Shown in pieces: positions 12,622 through 24,195 of a stretch of 64,000 nucleotides of DNA. This stretch comes from Elgaria multicarinata webbii (lineage: Eukaryota; Chordata; Lepidosauria; Squamata; Anguidae). Both the position numbers and the translations under genes were made by a program. Numbering within the stretch: position 1 is the first letter of the stretch; the number at the start of each line of letters is the position of its first letter. The stretch covers positions 36,998,726 to 37,062,725 of the forward strand of contig NC_086178.1 of NCBI RefSeq assembly GCF_023053635.1, read 5' to 3'. The notes beneath the pieces were generated by a model. It ran no database searches and was not told the origin of the DNA. It saw nothing but the letters and a program-made list of their open reading frames with translations.

Positions 12622-13000
12622 TAGAGGCTGTCTAGATGCTCTGAAAGCCCCATGGTGGTGCACAGTTGTGCTGCATTAGTTATACGATGCAGCAGCCACC
12701 TCGCAGCCATCATGGGGCTTTCCCTGGTTTTTTCGCTGGAGTGAGCTGAATGTGGCACATCTGCCATCTAATCTCACTCCGGCATCATGACAAAGGTATT
12801 CCCTGGCAGATGGTGATCACTGATTGGTCACTGTCCACCCGGGCAGAGGGGAGGGGGCAGGCCAGCAAGGCGATTGGCCACTGGAAATCCTGCGCCCTCC
12901 CACTGCATCAGAATTAGCCACCCTCACCCTGCAGTAAAGAAAGCATGGGGTTTCTTTAAATGCGGTGGCAACCCAACGCTGACTAGGAGCCCCACCACAT
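12622..13000. mobile_element. non-autonomous DNA transposon remnant
   Basis: GGCTGTCTAGATGC, then CACAGTTGTGCTGCATTA and ATACGATGCAGCAGCCACC match blocks of 26444-26760 and 16956-17388. The far end is not found; 13000-13260 is G+C-rich and unassigned. Confidence 0.45.
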
Positions 13001-14397
13001 CTAGGTAGAAACACACAGCTCCCATCGCTTCTCCGTCGTTGCTCCAACATCGCTTCCTGAAAACAGGAAGTAACGAGGCCCATTCAGTCTGGCAGGAAAG
13101 AGCAGCAACCAGATTTTTTCTGTGGGGAGGGGATTGCGGCGCAAGGAAGGCCAGAAGCGCGAGAGGCAGACGACGTCATGTGAGTGCCCAGTAATGAGCG
13201 TGCAGTAAAGCACTTGTCGGATGGAGCTTTTGGTAGCCCCTGGGCCACCTGCACAGTAAAAAAATGAGCTAAATTCTATTCATCACACTGTCTTCACCTC
13301 TTTGTGTGAGGGCTCCTGCTGTGCTGTTCTAGCCAACCCTTGTAAAACACTCCTTAGAGAAGTTTCTTTTCTTTAGAGACAGATGTGTCCATAGTAGGTT
13401 TTCATACCAGCAAGCACAGTTTGCCAAATATCTTTTACACATTTGTTTTTAATACTAGGTTCAGATGTTTGACAGCTTCAGGGAACATTTTCCATCTGGG
13501 TTTCTAGCAAACAGCAGCTAAAAACAACAACCCTGTACCTTACTGTGGCCGTATTTGGTCACCCTCTTTCCCACCCACCGGCCATTCCCAATCGCTTCTA
13601 CTTACTGAATGCCTACATTATGGATTAAACACTTCTGATCTTTCTTCTTTTTTAAAATCTAGTTCTTAGTATATTATAAGAACAAATCAAAAATTCAGTT
13701 AATAATTTATTTAACAAATGCAACCTATTTTTCAGCTTATTGAATATTCATAAGCAGATTCATCTCTTCAAAACAGTCACATTAATTAGAAGTATTCCAT
13801 GAATTTTGTGTTTTTTAATCATTGGTTGATCACAGGGACACCCCCTCAATATTTATCATGGGCTACACTCTTTCTCCTATAGAGCTGTGCTACATTCAAA
13901 TCCCATCAAATTGTAATCTCTGGCCCTTTCATTCCCAGGTAAGTGTGTATAAGGTTGCAGCCCGTTACAAAGGTTGCAATCCTATGCAAGTTTAGACAGA
14001 AATAAGACCTACAATCCCCAATATTTTCCAGGAAGCATGGCTGGCTCTCAGAGTCAGAGGGGGTGGGTGGGCTGAATTGCCCTAAAGCTCCGAGGGGGAA
14101 GCAGTGAATTTTGGGCAGTCTGTCAGAGTTCACGTTGCAGCCTTCCGTCTTATGCTGAACTTAAATATTTGTGCATGATGGCAAATGTTACAAAACACAA
14201 TCCAGTAATCTCATACATCGATCAGAGAGCTGTAGGTAAGCACTGGAACCCCCATGAAATCTCTCTGCTCAGAGAATTGAGGGGCATGTATTTGGAGGGG
14301 GCAGTTTCCCATCCCTTATGCATTCACATTGGGGACAGGAAACCAGGAAATTTGTAAAACACAAGAATGTTGTCACTCTACAAATGGAAGCTCAACT

Positions 14398-14822
14398 CAA
14401 TGACTTGGTTTGCATGATTAAACTACTCGGAATTCAACAAGCCATATTCCATCCCTGAGATGCTCTCTGTAGTGTCCAAACATGGAACTTTGCTTTGTTG
14501 AGGAACAACATTGGGCAAAAGGTGGGATATAAATAAATATAATAATAACAATAACAATAATAACAACAACAACAACCCAGAATTCTAACTCGTTGTTTGT
14601 TCTTAAGTTATAGGTCTGGGTTGTTTCTCCCTCAACAATCAAAAGTTCCAGGTTCAAATGTCATGGTGAATAACCCTGGGATGGTGTGTCCATCAGTTGT
14701 TTAATAAACTGGAAGTGAGTGAGCAGGCAGGAGCTGGCACACTTGCCCAATCCTGCTCCCTCCCAAATAACACATGGTTAGCAAATCACGGATTGGTTAA
14801 TCATGCAAACTGGGTCATTATG
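14398..14822. mobile_element. non-autonomous DNA transposon (TIR TGAC..GTTTGCATGATTAA)
   Basis: TGACTTGGTTTGCATGATTA at the left is mirrored by TTAATCATGCAAACTGGGTC at the right. The interior holds short inverted blocks and no long ORF. The element at 61639-61975 looks related. Confidence 0.65.
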
Positions 14823-15189
14823 AACTCCACTCCTATTCATAAAAGATCCCCTCTGTTGGACCCCAGCCAGGACCTTTTATTCTGGAGTAATCTTAAGAAG
14901 AAATAGATTTAGCCTTAGCTAGTAGTCATCAACAACACAACATATATAATTACTTTAAATAAAATAATAACATACAGTGAAGTTGGGTTATATTTAGAAA
15001 TGAGTTGGGGTTTCCCACCTCTCCTCTCTGCCCACCCCTCACACGTTTATCTAAAACCATTGAAACAGAAATATAGCAGACTGACAACATCAGTTAGGCT
15101 AAAATTGGGCTGAAAAACATTAACTGGGACCACACAATTCCATCATACAACACCAGTACCTTGTCATCTGCACACAAGCTCCCAGTCCA

Positions 15190-16155
15190 ATTCTAGGACC
15201 AATTCAAAGTGCAGATGTTGACCTTTAAAGACTTGGAACCAGCTTATCTGAAGGATCATCTCCTCCCACATGGACCTACCTGGACACTGAGGCATTGAAA
15301 CTTTGGCCTCATCTACACCGAGAAGGCTTCTGTGACGTGGAGAGGATCCCGAGCTTACCTGCTCCTGGGATCACCCACCTGCATTTAAACACCAGCGCAT
15401 CATCTCAGAAGTGAAGAGGGGCATTCCTGGCATGGTGTGTGTGTTTAGGAAACGTTCGTGCAATTGCAGGGCCCTGATCCAGCACCTCTGTGAGAATTTT
15501 TTTTTTTTTTTAATGAAAAATTCAGTGCTGGAAAATGCTAACAGCCATCCCGTGGATAGCAAAAAGTCCCCCCCTATAGGCACAGAGCCCCCCCCCCCCC
15601 GCACGGTTCCATGCCTGTTTGAAGAGCCCTGCTACTTGCAGGGATGAGGGAGGACCTGAGAGCACTCACCACACCACCCATGGTCCTTGGGGTTGTCCTG
15701 GGACTGCAGGAAAAATTGGGGAAACTGTGGTCCCGGTTATCCCAAGACAACTGAGAGGTCATCCCCGGTTGACCCCAAGATCCCCTGAGATTTGGATGCA
15801 CAGGGATGACCTCGAGCCAAACCCAGGATAGCTGGCAGGTGTAGATCAGTCTCAGGTAAGGTGTGATGGGTGGCTACTGGGGAAAGGGCCCTTTCACTCA
15901 GTGGTGGTCTCCTAGATGTGGAATGCTCTTCTCAGGTGAAGGTCTTTTTATTTTCCAGGGCCTTCTAAATTTGTAATTCCTCACTTCAAAATGGGTTTAA
16001 AATGCTTCTGCTGCTGGAGTTTTTACACTGCATTATATTTTTGTTTTGTTTTTATGGTTTGTAATTATACTTTAACATTTTTATTGTTCTTGTAATCCAC
16101 CCAGAAGACTTTGTTGTTGGGCAACTTATCAATATTGTTACTAAATAAATTCTAA
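15190..16155 (+). mobile_element. L2-like LINE 3' end split by a DNA element
   Basis: The 15190-15302 piece is ORF2-like (GACCTTTAAAGACTTGGAAC and so on) and resumes at about 15860 (AGGGCCCTTTCACTCAGTGG, GTGGAATGCTCTTCTCAGG), running to a 3' tail ATCCACCCAGAAGAC near 16105. Confidence 0.55.
15304..15855. mobile_element. DNA-transposon-like insert in the LINE
   Basis: The ends GGCCTCATCTACACC and GGTGTAGATCAGTCTC are inverted. G+C content is higher than the neighbours (GGTCATCCCCGGTTGACCCC). It separates the two LINE pieces. Confidence 0.45.
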
Positions 16156-16955
16156 CTGCCCCATCCATCAGGCACAGCCCTATCCTGTTCTGTCTTCCTT
16201 TTTGGCAACATGTTTTGGATATCTTTAAACACACACACACACACTAGTATGAACACACTAGTATGCACAAACATGTGTTATTGCTTGGGAGTTTGAGTAG
16301 TAGCTGATTTTATTCTCTGCTGCTGGACTCATTAGCATTACTCATTATATTGGAGCCACCATTTCCCACAATGGTCTAGGTGAGGCTTATGTTAAGAGAA
16401 GGGCTACAAGGCATTGTGGGAAATTTAAATGGTCATTCCAAGCCACACAACACTCATCAGAGTGCCAGGGGAGAGGGATCCAGGCAGGCATGAGCAGTGG
16501 GCCCCACTGGACACTGGGGTCCAACTGTTGCCAAAGGATACTGGGTCCTACCACCAGTTCTGTATGTACATGCTTGTACACTGACACAAAATGTGCCCCT
16601 TCCATCCTAGCCCTGCCACCTGCCTATTTAGGCAATACATATCTAGATGAATGTGCTAGAGTTGCAGCTATCCTATAATAAGTACAACAGCCATATTCAT
16701 GATAAGGGCTCCTCTGTTTATACATATTATGTCAACACTTTGGGTCAATTTATTAACACACTTTGCTGTGGAAGTCAGGGCAGGGCAAACTGTTGCTAAA
16801 TAAATAAATACAACATAAAGCAGACAGGGAAACCCTTCACCAAGATGGCCAAGTATCCGACTTTACAGTCCTCTATTTGAAGGTGTCCTCTTTTTGATGA
16901 GCTGTTCAGTTCAAAAAAAAATTTAAAGTCAAAGAAACATAAGAACAAGAGAGCA

Positions 16956-17388
16956 GGGGCTTACCTATATGTCTGTTTAGCCCATTCTGGCTGTAGAGTG
17001 GTGCTGCGTTGTTTATATGATGTAGCCGCCAACTTGCAGCCACAATGGGTTTTTCCCACAAAACTGCATTTTCTAGAAGTGCTGAGCTACCACAACCTTT
17101 TCCTTTGCTTCAGTCACCACCTTCTTCCCTCTGTCTGTTAATGGTGACCTTGCTTCGGGTTGAGGCTGGGGGCATTCTGGGGGCAAATGAAGCCCAGAGT
17201 AGGTCCAGGTGAGCATAGGAAAGTAAGGCAGGGGGTGGGCTTGACAAGCTGAATGACAACTGGTGCTGTGGCTTTTCCAGTTGGATGGCCCACACTCCCT
17301 CCTACCATCAAGATTTATCATTCCCACCCACAGCTGCGATACTCCAGGGTTTTCTGGGAACCAAGCAGCCAGGGGTCTTGAAATTGTC
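16956..17388. mobile_element. non-autonomous DNA transposon, copy of the 4334-4744 family
   Basis: GGGGCTTACCTATATGTCTG at the left end and GGGAACCAAGCAGCC near the right match the 4334-4744 element in the opposite orientation. The right terminus is worn. Confidence 0.55.
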
Positions 17389-17756
17389 CATCAGCAGACA
17401 CCTAGTCAATCTTCCTCATAATGGTGAGCTGTATTGTATTTTGACATATAGAAATTGTTTTGACATGTGTATCTATCTATAAGTGAACAAATGTTATGCA
17501 AATTGTTGTGTCCTGTGTGTGCATCTCTTTTGGCCGTGTTTAAGTTGCCAGTCTTGTCGTCAGCAATATGTAATAGTGGGGGGAGGGTGTTGATGGCATA
17601 ATGAAAAAAGGAGGAAAGGAGTATTCCAAAAATGCAAGAGGGTCCCTGTTCCCAATTGTGACATATTGAAGGGTATGTAAGTATCGGGAGTGGCAAAGGA
17701 GACGCACAGGGACTCCAGATACTGAAATAGATTAAATGCCCCTGTAATGACTTGGG

Positions 17757-18600
17757 AAAGACTTTGCTGAAGAACACAAGAAGCACCATGGTGGATCAGC
17801 CAGGAGTCCATCTAAATCCAGTATTCTGTTCACACAGTTGCCAACCAGCTGCCCATGGGAAACCCACAAGCGGGACATGAGTGCAATCGCACCCTCCCAC
17901 CCATGTTCTCCAGCAACTGGTGTATATAGGCTTACTCCTCTGATTCTGGGGATAGCACATAGCCATCAGGACTAGCAGCCATTGATAACTTTATTTATTT
18001 ATTTATTTGTTATTACATTTATATCCCACCTTTTTTCCTCCAAGGAACCTAAGGTAGTGTACATAATCCTCCTCCTCTCCATTTTATCCTCACAACAACA
18101 ACCCTGTGAGGTAGATTAGGCTGAGAGTCTGTGATTACCCAGTGAGCTTCCATGGCTGAGTAGGGACTAGAACCTGGATCTCCCAGCTCTCAATCCAACA
18201 CTCTAACCACTTTGCCACACCGGCTCTCATTATCATTGATGAATTTATCTAATCTCCTTTTAAAACCATTCAAATTGGTGGCCATGACTACAACTTTTGG
18301 TAGCAACTGCCTTGGTTTAACTATGTGCTGTATGAAGAAGTTCTTCCTTTTATTTACCCTGAATCTTCCACTGTCAACTTCATGGAATGACCCCTGGTAT
18401 TAGTATTATGGGAGAAGAAGAAAAATGTCTCCCTGTCCACTTTCTCCACACCATGCACCATTCTGCACACCTCTATCATGTCTCCCCTTACTTGCCTCTT
18501 TTCTAAGCTAAATTATCTCAAATATTGTAACCTTCTGTCAGGTGAGATGCTCCAGCCCCTTGATCATTTTATATGCCCATTTTAGAAGCCGGTTCAGCAA
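17757..18600 (-). mobile_element. CR1-like LINE 3' end split by a SINE
   Basis: On the minus strand AAGAGGCAAGTAAGGGGAGA, CATGATAGAGGTGTGCAGAA and the AAGGAAGAACTTCTTCAT block are the CR1-type end of ORF2. After the SINE gap it resumes GTTATCAATGGCTGCTAGTC and ends TGGACTCCTGGCTGATCC. The same family is at 20515-20825 and 60306-60395. Confidence 0.65.
17989..18228 (-). mobile_element. tRNA-derived SINE, full length, inside the CR1-like LINE
   Basis: In the minus sense: GAGCCGGTGTGGCAAAGTGG, TTAGAGTGTTGGA (A-box region), GGTTCTAGTCC (B box), body to GGTGGGATATAAATGTAATA and an (AAAT)n tail. It is the best reference copy for this family in the window. Confidence 0.8.
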
Positions 18601-19062
18601 AAGTCCTTGTTATTGCAAGCATTCTCTTTTGTTATTGCAAGCATTCAAACACAATTCATCCCTACTGTGACCACAGCTGTAGAACTGCTACATTTTCATA
18701 GAGACTGAAAATAGATGCTGTTCCCTCTGGTGTCAAATTGGCACTGCAGCTGCGAATCCGGTTCAGTGAAGTATAAACTATTCCTCTCCTGTCTGTCCAT
18801 CCCTCCATCCACCCCCATTTTTTTTTCATTGGCATACTCAGTTTGGAATATTTTAAAACTGACCAGTCTATGGAGAAAATCTAAGAAGAGATTCTATTGA
18901 TTAGATATGATGACCGAGAGCAGAGATGAGCAGAAGGTAGCTCTGGATCTATTGGTGGACCTCTAGAGTTAGAAATCAGAAGGATTCCTAACTCCATTGC
19001 CAGCAGCAATCTGTCCTAAATTAAACAGCTGAAATGAAGAAAGTTTGAGGTACCTAGGAGAG

Positions 19063-19194
19063 CATAGATCTACTCCAAGCAGGATATGACACTTTGAAAA
19101 CAGTTTGAAAACTGTATATGGAGTGTGTCCTGGACCCCCCAACAGTTGTCACTACTGCTATAAACCGTTTTAAAGCAGTAGTGTAGCTCCTGCC
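19063..19194. mobile_element. MITE, second copy of the 6003-6155 family
   Basis: TAGATCTACTCCAAGCAGGA at the left; AAAGCAGTAGTGTAGCTCCT at the right; the shared interior CTGTATATGGAGTGTGTCCT. Confidence 0.6.
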
Positions 19195-19470
19195 CTGGTA
19201 TCAAAACAAATTTCTGGGCTCAGAATCCTTTCATTCCAAGTGTTCATCTTTTGCACCCTGCTCTAGTTGGTGGATCTCAAGGTTCCAGAAATAAATAATG
19301 AAGTAGATTATGCAAGCCTGAAGTCTGCCCACCTACGGCGCCTGCTTACAATTGTTTGGGTGGTTTTACATCTGCATTGGGACATGCACGTTCTCCCATA
19401 TGTGCCTGCTTGCATTTTAAGATCATCAAGGGAGGCCCTTTTCCAGTAAGGCGATGAATCCACTCCAGGT

Positions 19471-19611
19471 TTCAGTCAGAACTCTAAAGGAGCTATCCAA
19501 GATGCTTGAATCCTTGAATCAAGGCTATACTCACACCCATTACTAGATTTCTAGGTACAGATTTCTAGGTGCTTTGCACTTCGGATAGCTCCTTTAGAGT
19601 CCTGACTGGTC
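19471..19611. repeat. inverted repeat of about 30 bp arms
   Basis: TCAGAACTCTAAAGGAGCTATCC near 19475 is mirrored by GGATAGCTCCTTTAGAGTCC near 19583. The family is unknown. Confidence 0.6.
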
Positions 19612-20097
19612 CCAACAAAACCCATGCATTCACTGCCCCACTGACATCAGACCCACCAGCCTCCACTGCCCTTTTCTCTGTCCCACTACCATTTGGAGGC
19701 ACATTTGGCAGGAATGTGAGAATGTGCCTTTTTCTGGGTGGCTGCATAAGAAATGTGATGCATAAGAAAGAACCCCAGACATTCAAAATCATCAGGATAA
19801 CATTTAAAAAGGTCTTGGTAGGGGTATGCAGGGCTAGACCATGCACACATCTGATCAAGGCAAGGGTTGCATAGCCCATCCTTCCCAGGAGCGGTGGATC
19901 TCCAGTGTCTGTGACATAGGCTAGATTTTGTGTGTTGCAGGCATTCTTTCAGATTGACTTTTCCTCCTCCAAAGGCAACTAGTGTCCCATTTGTCATTGC
20001 AAGTACTTCGTATGCACTTGTGTGCACTTTGTCTTACAAACGTTCGGCAATGTCCAGACTCTAGTTTAAAAGCAACAGGAAAACCAGCTGCAATGGG

Positions 20098-20345
20098 ACT
20101 GTTCACATGACATGACAGCCCACCATGGGCTATTTAACCCACAGTGAGGTTGTGGCACATGCAGCTGCCATTTTTAACATGCAACTCCTGCTCGGGGGTT
20201 GTCTTGTCATGGAAAGCTGGAGAGTGTGGGTATGTGAGGGTTACATAGCACTCACATAACCCATGGTTTTGGGAATATGCTAGGGTTGATTAACCCTTCC
20301 ATAACCCACACTTGCCAGGTTCACATAACATGACAACCACGAGAT
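20098..20345. mobile_element. fold-back repeat (MITE-like)
   Basis: GTTCACATGACATGACAGCC at the start; GGGTTGTCTTGTCATGG and GGTTCACATAACATGACAAC recur in both senses. It resembles the element at 50640-50960. Confidence 0.35.
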
Positions 20346-20514
20346 GGGGTTGGATATGCAACCTGGCACCTATGGACACCATGACTTGTCCAAAGTCAGT
20401 CAAAAACTGTGCTATATACCAGGCATCTGGACTTCCTGTGCACTTGACTTGCTAGCACTTAAGTTATTACTCCCACAAATAGGGCATTCATGTCTTCGGT
20501 GATATGAGCAGAGC

Positions 20515-20825
20515 ACATAATTAAACTATGGAGTTCACTACCAAAACATGTAGCGCCAATTTGGATGGCTTTAGAAGAGGGATGGATCAATTCCTGGAGG
20601 AGAAAGCTATCAATGGCTAGTAGTCCTGATGGGTGCTACCTCCAGTATCAGAGGCTGTAAGCCTATATACACCAGTTGCTGGGGAACAAGGGTGGAAGGG
20701 TGCTGCTGCACCTGTGTCCTGCTTGTGAGTGCCTGGTCAACAGCTGGTTGGCCACTGTGTGAACAGAGCATTGGATTAAATGGACCCTTGGTCTGATCCA
20801 GCATGGCTCTTCTGTTCTTATGAGA
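20515..20825 (+). mobile_element. CR1-like LINE 3' end
   Basis: TGGAGTTCACTACCAAAACA, GGATCAATTCCTGGAGGAGA, GGCCACTGTGTGAACAGAGC and TGGTCTGATCCAGCATGGC: the same family as 17757-18600, opposite strand. Confidence 0.65.
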
Positions 20826-21379
20826 AGGCTCAGATTGTGCACTGTGCTTTTTAGCAAAATGATTCCTCCCCGTACACTTGTTTAGGTTTCTCCAAAAGCT
20901 GGGCAATGCCTGGGCCTATGAACACATCTACTGCAGGAATTGGCTTTGTCGCTACCAGGCTTTCTGCTGCAGAAGAATGCCTTGGAGCCTTTCTTCTTTC
21001 GTTACAGGTTCTGGGGTTCTCTCTCTCTGAATAGAAATGCTGCTGGTTTCTGTAATCATTACTGAGGACCTTTGCTCTGCAGACAGTGATTGCTTGTTAT
21101 AGAGTCAAATTAGGGTTTCTATCTGAAATGCTGAAGGCAATTTTGTCTCTGAGCATTAGATCTATTGAGGCCCCAAATTCACAACGCTAGGTATATTTTC
21201 TCAATGTTGTGACAAACAGACTATGCCTGATTTCTCATTGTGAAGAAGTTGCCAAAACTGGAACCGTTCAAACAGGGATTTCTTCTCCTGGGCTCACAAT
21301 CATTTTGGAATGCAGTAAAGGCTTTTGTTAGTGTCTTGTTTTCAGAGTCTGCATAGATATTAGGGAGGTTGTTATAAAT

Positions 21380-22093
21380 AGAGGTGTGCACGGACCCCCC
21401 GCTCCGCCCTGCAGGCTGATCCAAAAATTTCGGATCGGCCCGCTCCGCACCGCTCCGCCCATACTCCGTTCCTCTTCGCCGAATTGGAGCTCTGCAGTGG
21501 AGGGGAGTGGCGCCAGGTAAGGCCGGGAGACCACTTGTGGCCCAGACTTCCTGGTTGAACCGCGGGCTCAATTGAAGAAGCCGATGGACCGCAGATGGAG
21601 GCAGGTAAGGCCCCCCTCCCCCTTGGTCCCTTACCGGGCTCTGCCGCCGTCGCTGCACAGGCGGCAACGGCGGCAGGGCCCGGTAACTCACCCACCCGCC
21701 CACCTCTCCCTTACCTGCCTCCGTCCGCGGTCCATCGGCTTCTTCAATTGAGCCCGCGGTTCAACCAGGAAGTCTGGGTCGCAAGTGCGGCCTAAACTTC
21801 CTGGTTGAACCGCGGGCTCAATTGAAGAAGGCGACGGACCGCGGACGGACGCAGGTAATGGAGAGGAGGGGGGTTTACCGGGCCCTGCTGCTGTCGCCAC
21901 ATGGGCGACAGCGACAGCGGCAGGGCCCGGTAAACCCCACTTACCTTTCCGGCAAAGGATCCGCCTTCACCTCGATCCTCTTTGCCACGCTCCGCCGGCC
22001 CCCCAATCCTCTTCGCCTCCGCCTTAAGGGCAGGCGAAGCCCCCCGCTCCGCTTATAATTCGCCGGTCCGATTAGAAGCGGAGCACATCCCTA
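21380..22093. mobile_element. hAT-like MITE, G+C-rich, three alternately inverted inner units
   Basis: Flanked by GTTATAAAT and GTTAGAAAT (one mismatch), as hAT target duplications would be. The ends AGAGGTGTGCACGG and GGAGCACATCCCTA are inverted. Inside, the block CTTCCTGGTTGAACCGCGGG, CTCAATTGAAGAAG occurs forward near 21547, reversed near 21735 and forward near 21797. The apparent ORFs here are by-products of high G+C. Confidence 0.65.
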
Positions 22094-22634
22094 GTTAGAA
22101 ATTTCTAAAGCCCTTTCTCCTATGTAGTGCACCATCACAGCAATTTTGTAGTCCTCTGACTCTTCCTCAGCTTTTGTAACTGTTAGATATAACTGCAGTC
22201 TCTGTTCCCAATCTCTCCTACGTTCCTAGTAAAGCAGGTGGCTCAGCAGGTGGCTTAAAATGCTCCATACGTTTCTATTAATATAGGGTGTGCACTGGAA
22301 ACCCCTCTCCAGGTGGTTTTGTGGGGAGAACAGTCCACTTCTGACACCATGACGTGGCCCTTGGGCGTGATTAAGGAAGGGGTGAGTTTATTTGCTCAAC
22401 TTGCAGTCCACCCCTAGGCCATACTCTACAGGAGAAACACTTCAGACCCAGGAGCTCTGGTCACAACCGCATTTTTTATCATTATCTAAATGAGAGGAGA
22501 CTAACTCCTATGGAGACACATACCAGACTGCCTGACTCCAAGGCTTACCCAAAGAGTATAGGATAGACGGATGCCCTACCCAGTTGTCCAGAAAGGAAAG
22601 GGAAATTAACACCTTCAGGCTTCTTAAAGTTATA

Positions 22635-22670
22635 CACATTCACATTCACACACACACACACACACACACC
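22635..22670 (+). repeat. (AC)n microsatellite
   Basis: CATTCACATTCACACACAC and further AC units. Confidence 0.9.
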
Positions 22671-22976
22671 CTTACCTCAAGGGAGTTTTATTGCAGATTA
22701 CAAAGTGGATCTACCTAATCAGTTTACAGCAGTTATTGGTCTGAAAACCTCCATGCATTGCTTTAATTTTTTTAGGGAAGAGGCTATGCATGATGATGCT
22801 ATGGAACATTGGTCACCGCCAGCTCGCTGACAACTTTAAGCAACCTGTGAGTGAATAGATTTCTTAGAATCACACAGAGGATACCAGCTCAAGTAAAATG
22901 TGATCATCAAAGCAATCAGTTCATTGTATCCTCAGCTATACAAATGTTTGTTTGTTTGAAGGAGAGTTATCCTGTT

Positions 22977-23232
22977 TGAAAACTGATGGACTGCACCCCA
23001 CGGACTCAAACAGACTCTGCCTTCAAAACAAACCTCAGTTTTGTTTAAACAATGCCTTTCCACTGAACTGTGTTACTCTTTGTGCAGCTTCCACACACAA
23101 TTACCTATGGGCTATTACAAATAAGACTCGAAAAATCTTTGGCACTGATGTTCCATGTTCTATATTTCAAAGCTGATGGGTTGCACCCCACAGAACCAAA
23201 CAAACTCTGCTTCAAAAACAAGCCTCCAGGTT
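22977..23232 (+). repeat. diverged direct repeat, units about 192 bp apart
   Basis: CTGATGGACTGCACCCCACG at 22982 and CTGATGGGTTGCACCCCACA at 23172 begin matching blocks of about 60 bp, both followed by CAAACAGACTCTGC- or CAAACAAACTCTGC-like sequence. Confidence 0.6.
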
Positions 23233-23639
23233 AACAAACCTCTCAACAGCTCTCTCAGGCTGTGGACTCTCTCTCTCTGTCTCCTCAGACCAGAAGCCCT
23301 GTTGCCCTCAACCACTTCCGGGCCCCTCCCCATTCTAGAAGCACAACCCACTCAGGCCAAATCTGGTACCTCTTTCATATTGTTACATTTTCTAGGTTGT
23401 AGCCAATGGTCCTTCCACTAGTGGATGGACACTACTACTAGCAGATCAAATTTCCCTTTACTGCTGCAAACCCCTGCGTGTGGCCAAATCTCTTCCAGAG
23501 GGTGGTTGGGGCACCCTCCAGAGCAGATCTGAGGTGTGTGCAATGGGCTCCAGGGAGGTGGGAAGGGTAGGAAACTCCTGTTGCACAAGTGGGCATCTGC
23601 TCATGTAACGCTGGATTTAGACTTCTGTCTCAAAAGAGA

Positions 23640-23925
23640 TACTCAAGGAGGCTTACATTAATTCAATAAAACAATTAATTAAGGAACAATGAAATCAATG
23701 AGACCATTACAATAGATTACAGTGAAGAACAGAGATAGAAAATAAAAATCCATGCAGTTTCCAGGAGCCTAAAAATATAATTAAAAACATCAGCATCCCG
23801 AAAGGTTAAATGCATGCTGAAATAAAAAGCCCTTAGCAAATTTTTTTTAAAAACCCATCAAAGAGAGAGCCAGTTGGACCTCCCTGTCATGCAAGTTCCA
23901 CAATCTTGGTACAGCCACTGAACAG
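23640..23925 (-). mobile_element. probable L2-like LINE 3' end
   Basis: The layout matches other minus-strand LINE tails here: GGAGGCTTACATTAATTCAA, A-rich body, AAAAGCCCTTAGCAAA, then AAGTTCCACAATCTTGG. Confidence 0.4.
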
Positions 23926-24135
23926 TCACAGTTAATTGATTGCTTTTATATACGATCTTTTTTGAAGGCAGTTTACGTTTTTTTAAAAAAGCATGTTTAA
24001 GCTATAAAAGATAAAATTAATGTTGATTCTTTTCATTAGTGGTCTCCTCACAAGCTGATGGGTTCTCCAGCCTGAGATTTTCTTCTTTTGGCTTCCCTTC
24101 AGGTCTTTAAGAAGGTCTTTAAGTAGTCCAGTACC

Positions 24136-24195
24136 CAGTCCTCTCACTATACATCCCCTGCCTTGAAAGGCAGGGGATATATAGTAAGAGGACTG
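24136..24195. repeat. strong hairpin, about 28-bp stem
   Basis: CAGTCCTCTCACTATACATC, CCCTGCCTT pairs with AAGGCAGGGGATATATAG, TAAGAGGACTG across a 2-base centre, with very few mismatches. Confidence 0.75.

Noticed and set aside
21221-22058. Overlapping ORFs of 60-160 residues on both strands
   Set aside because: They lie in the G+C-rich hAT-like element with inverted units; residue use is Pro/Arg/Gly-rich by-product and there is no domain or splice structure.
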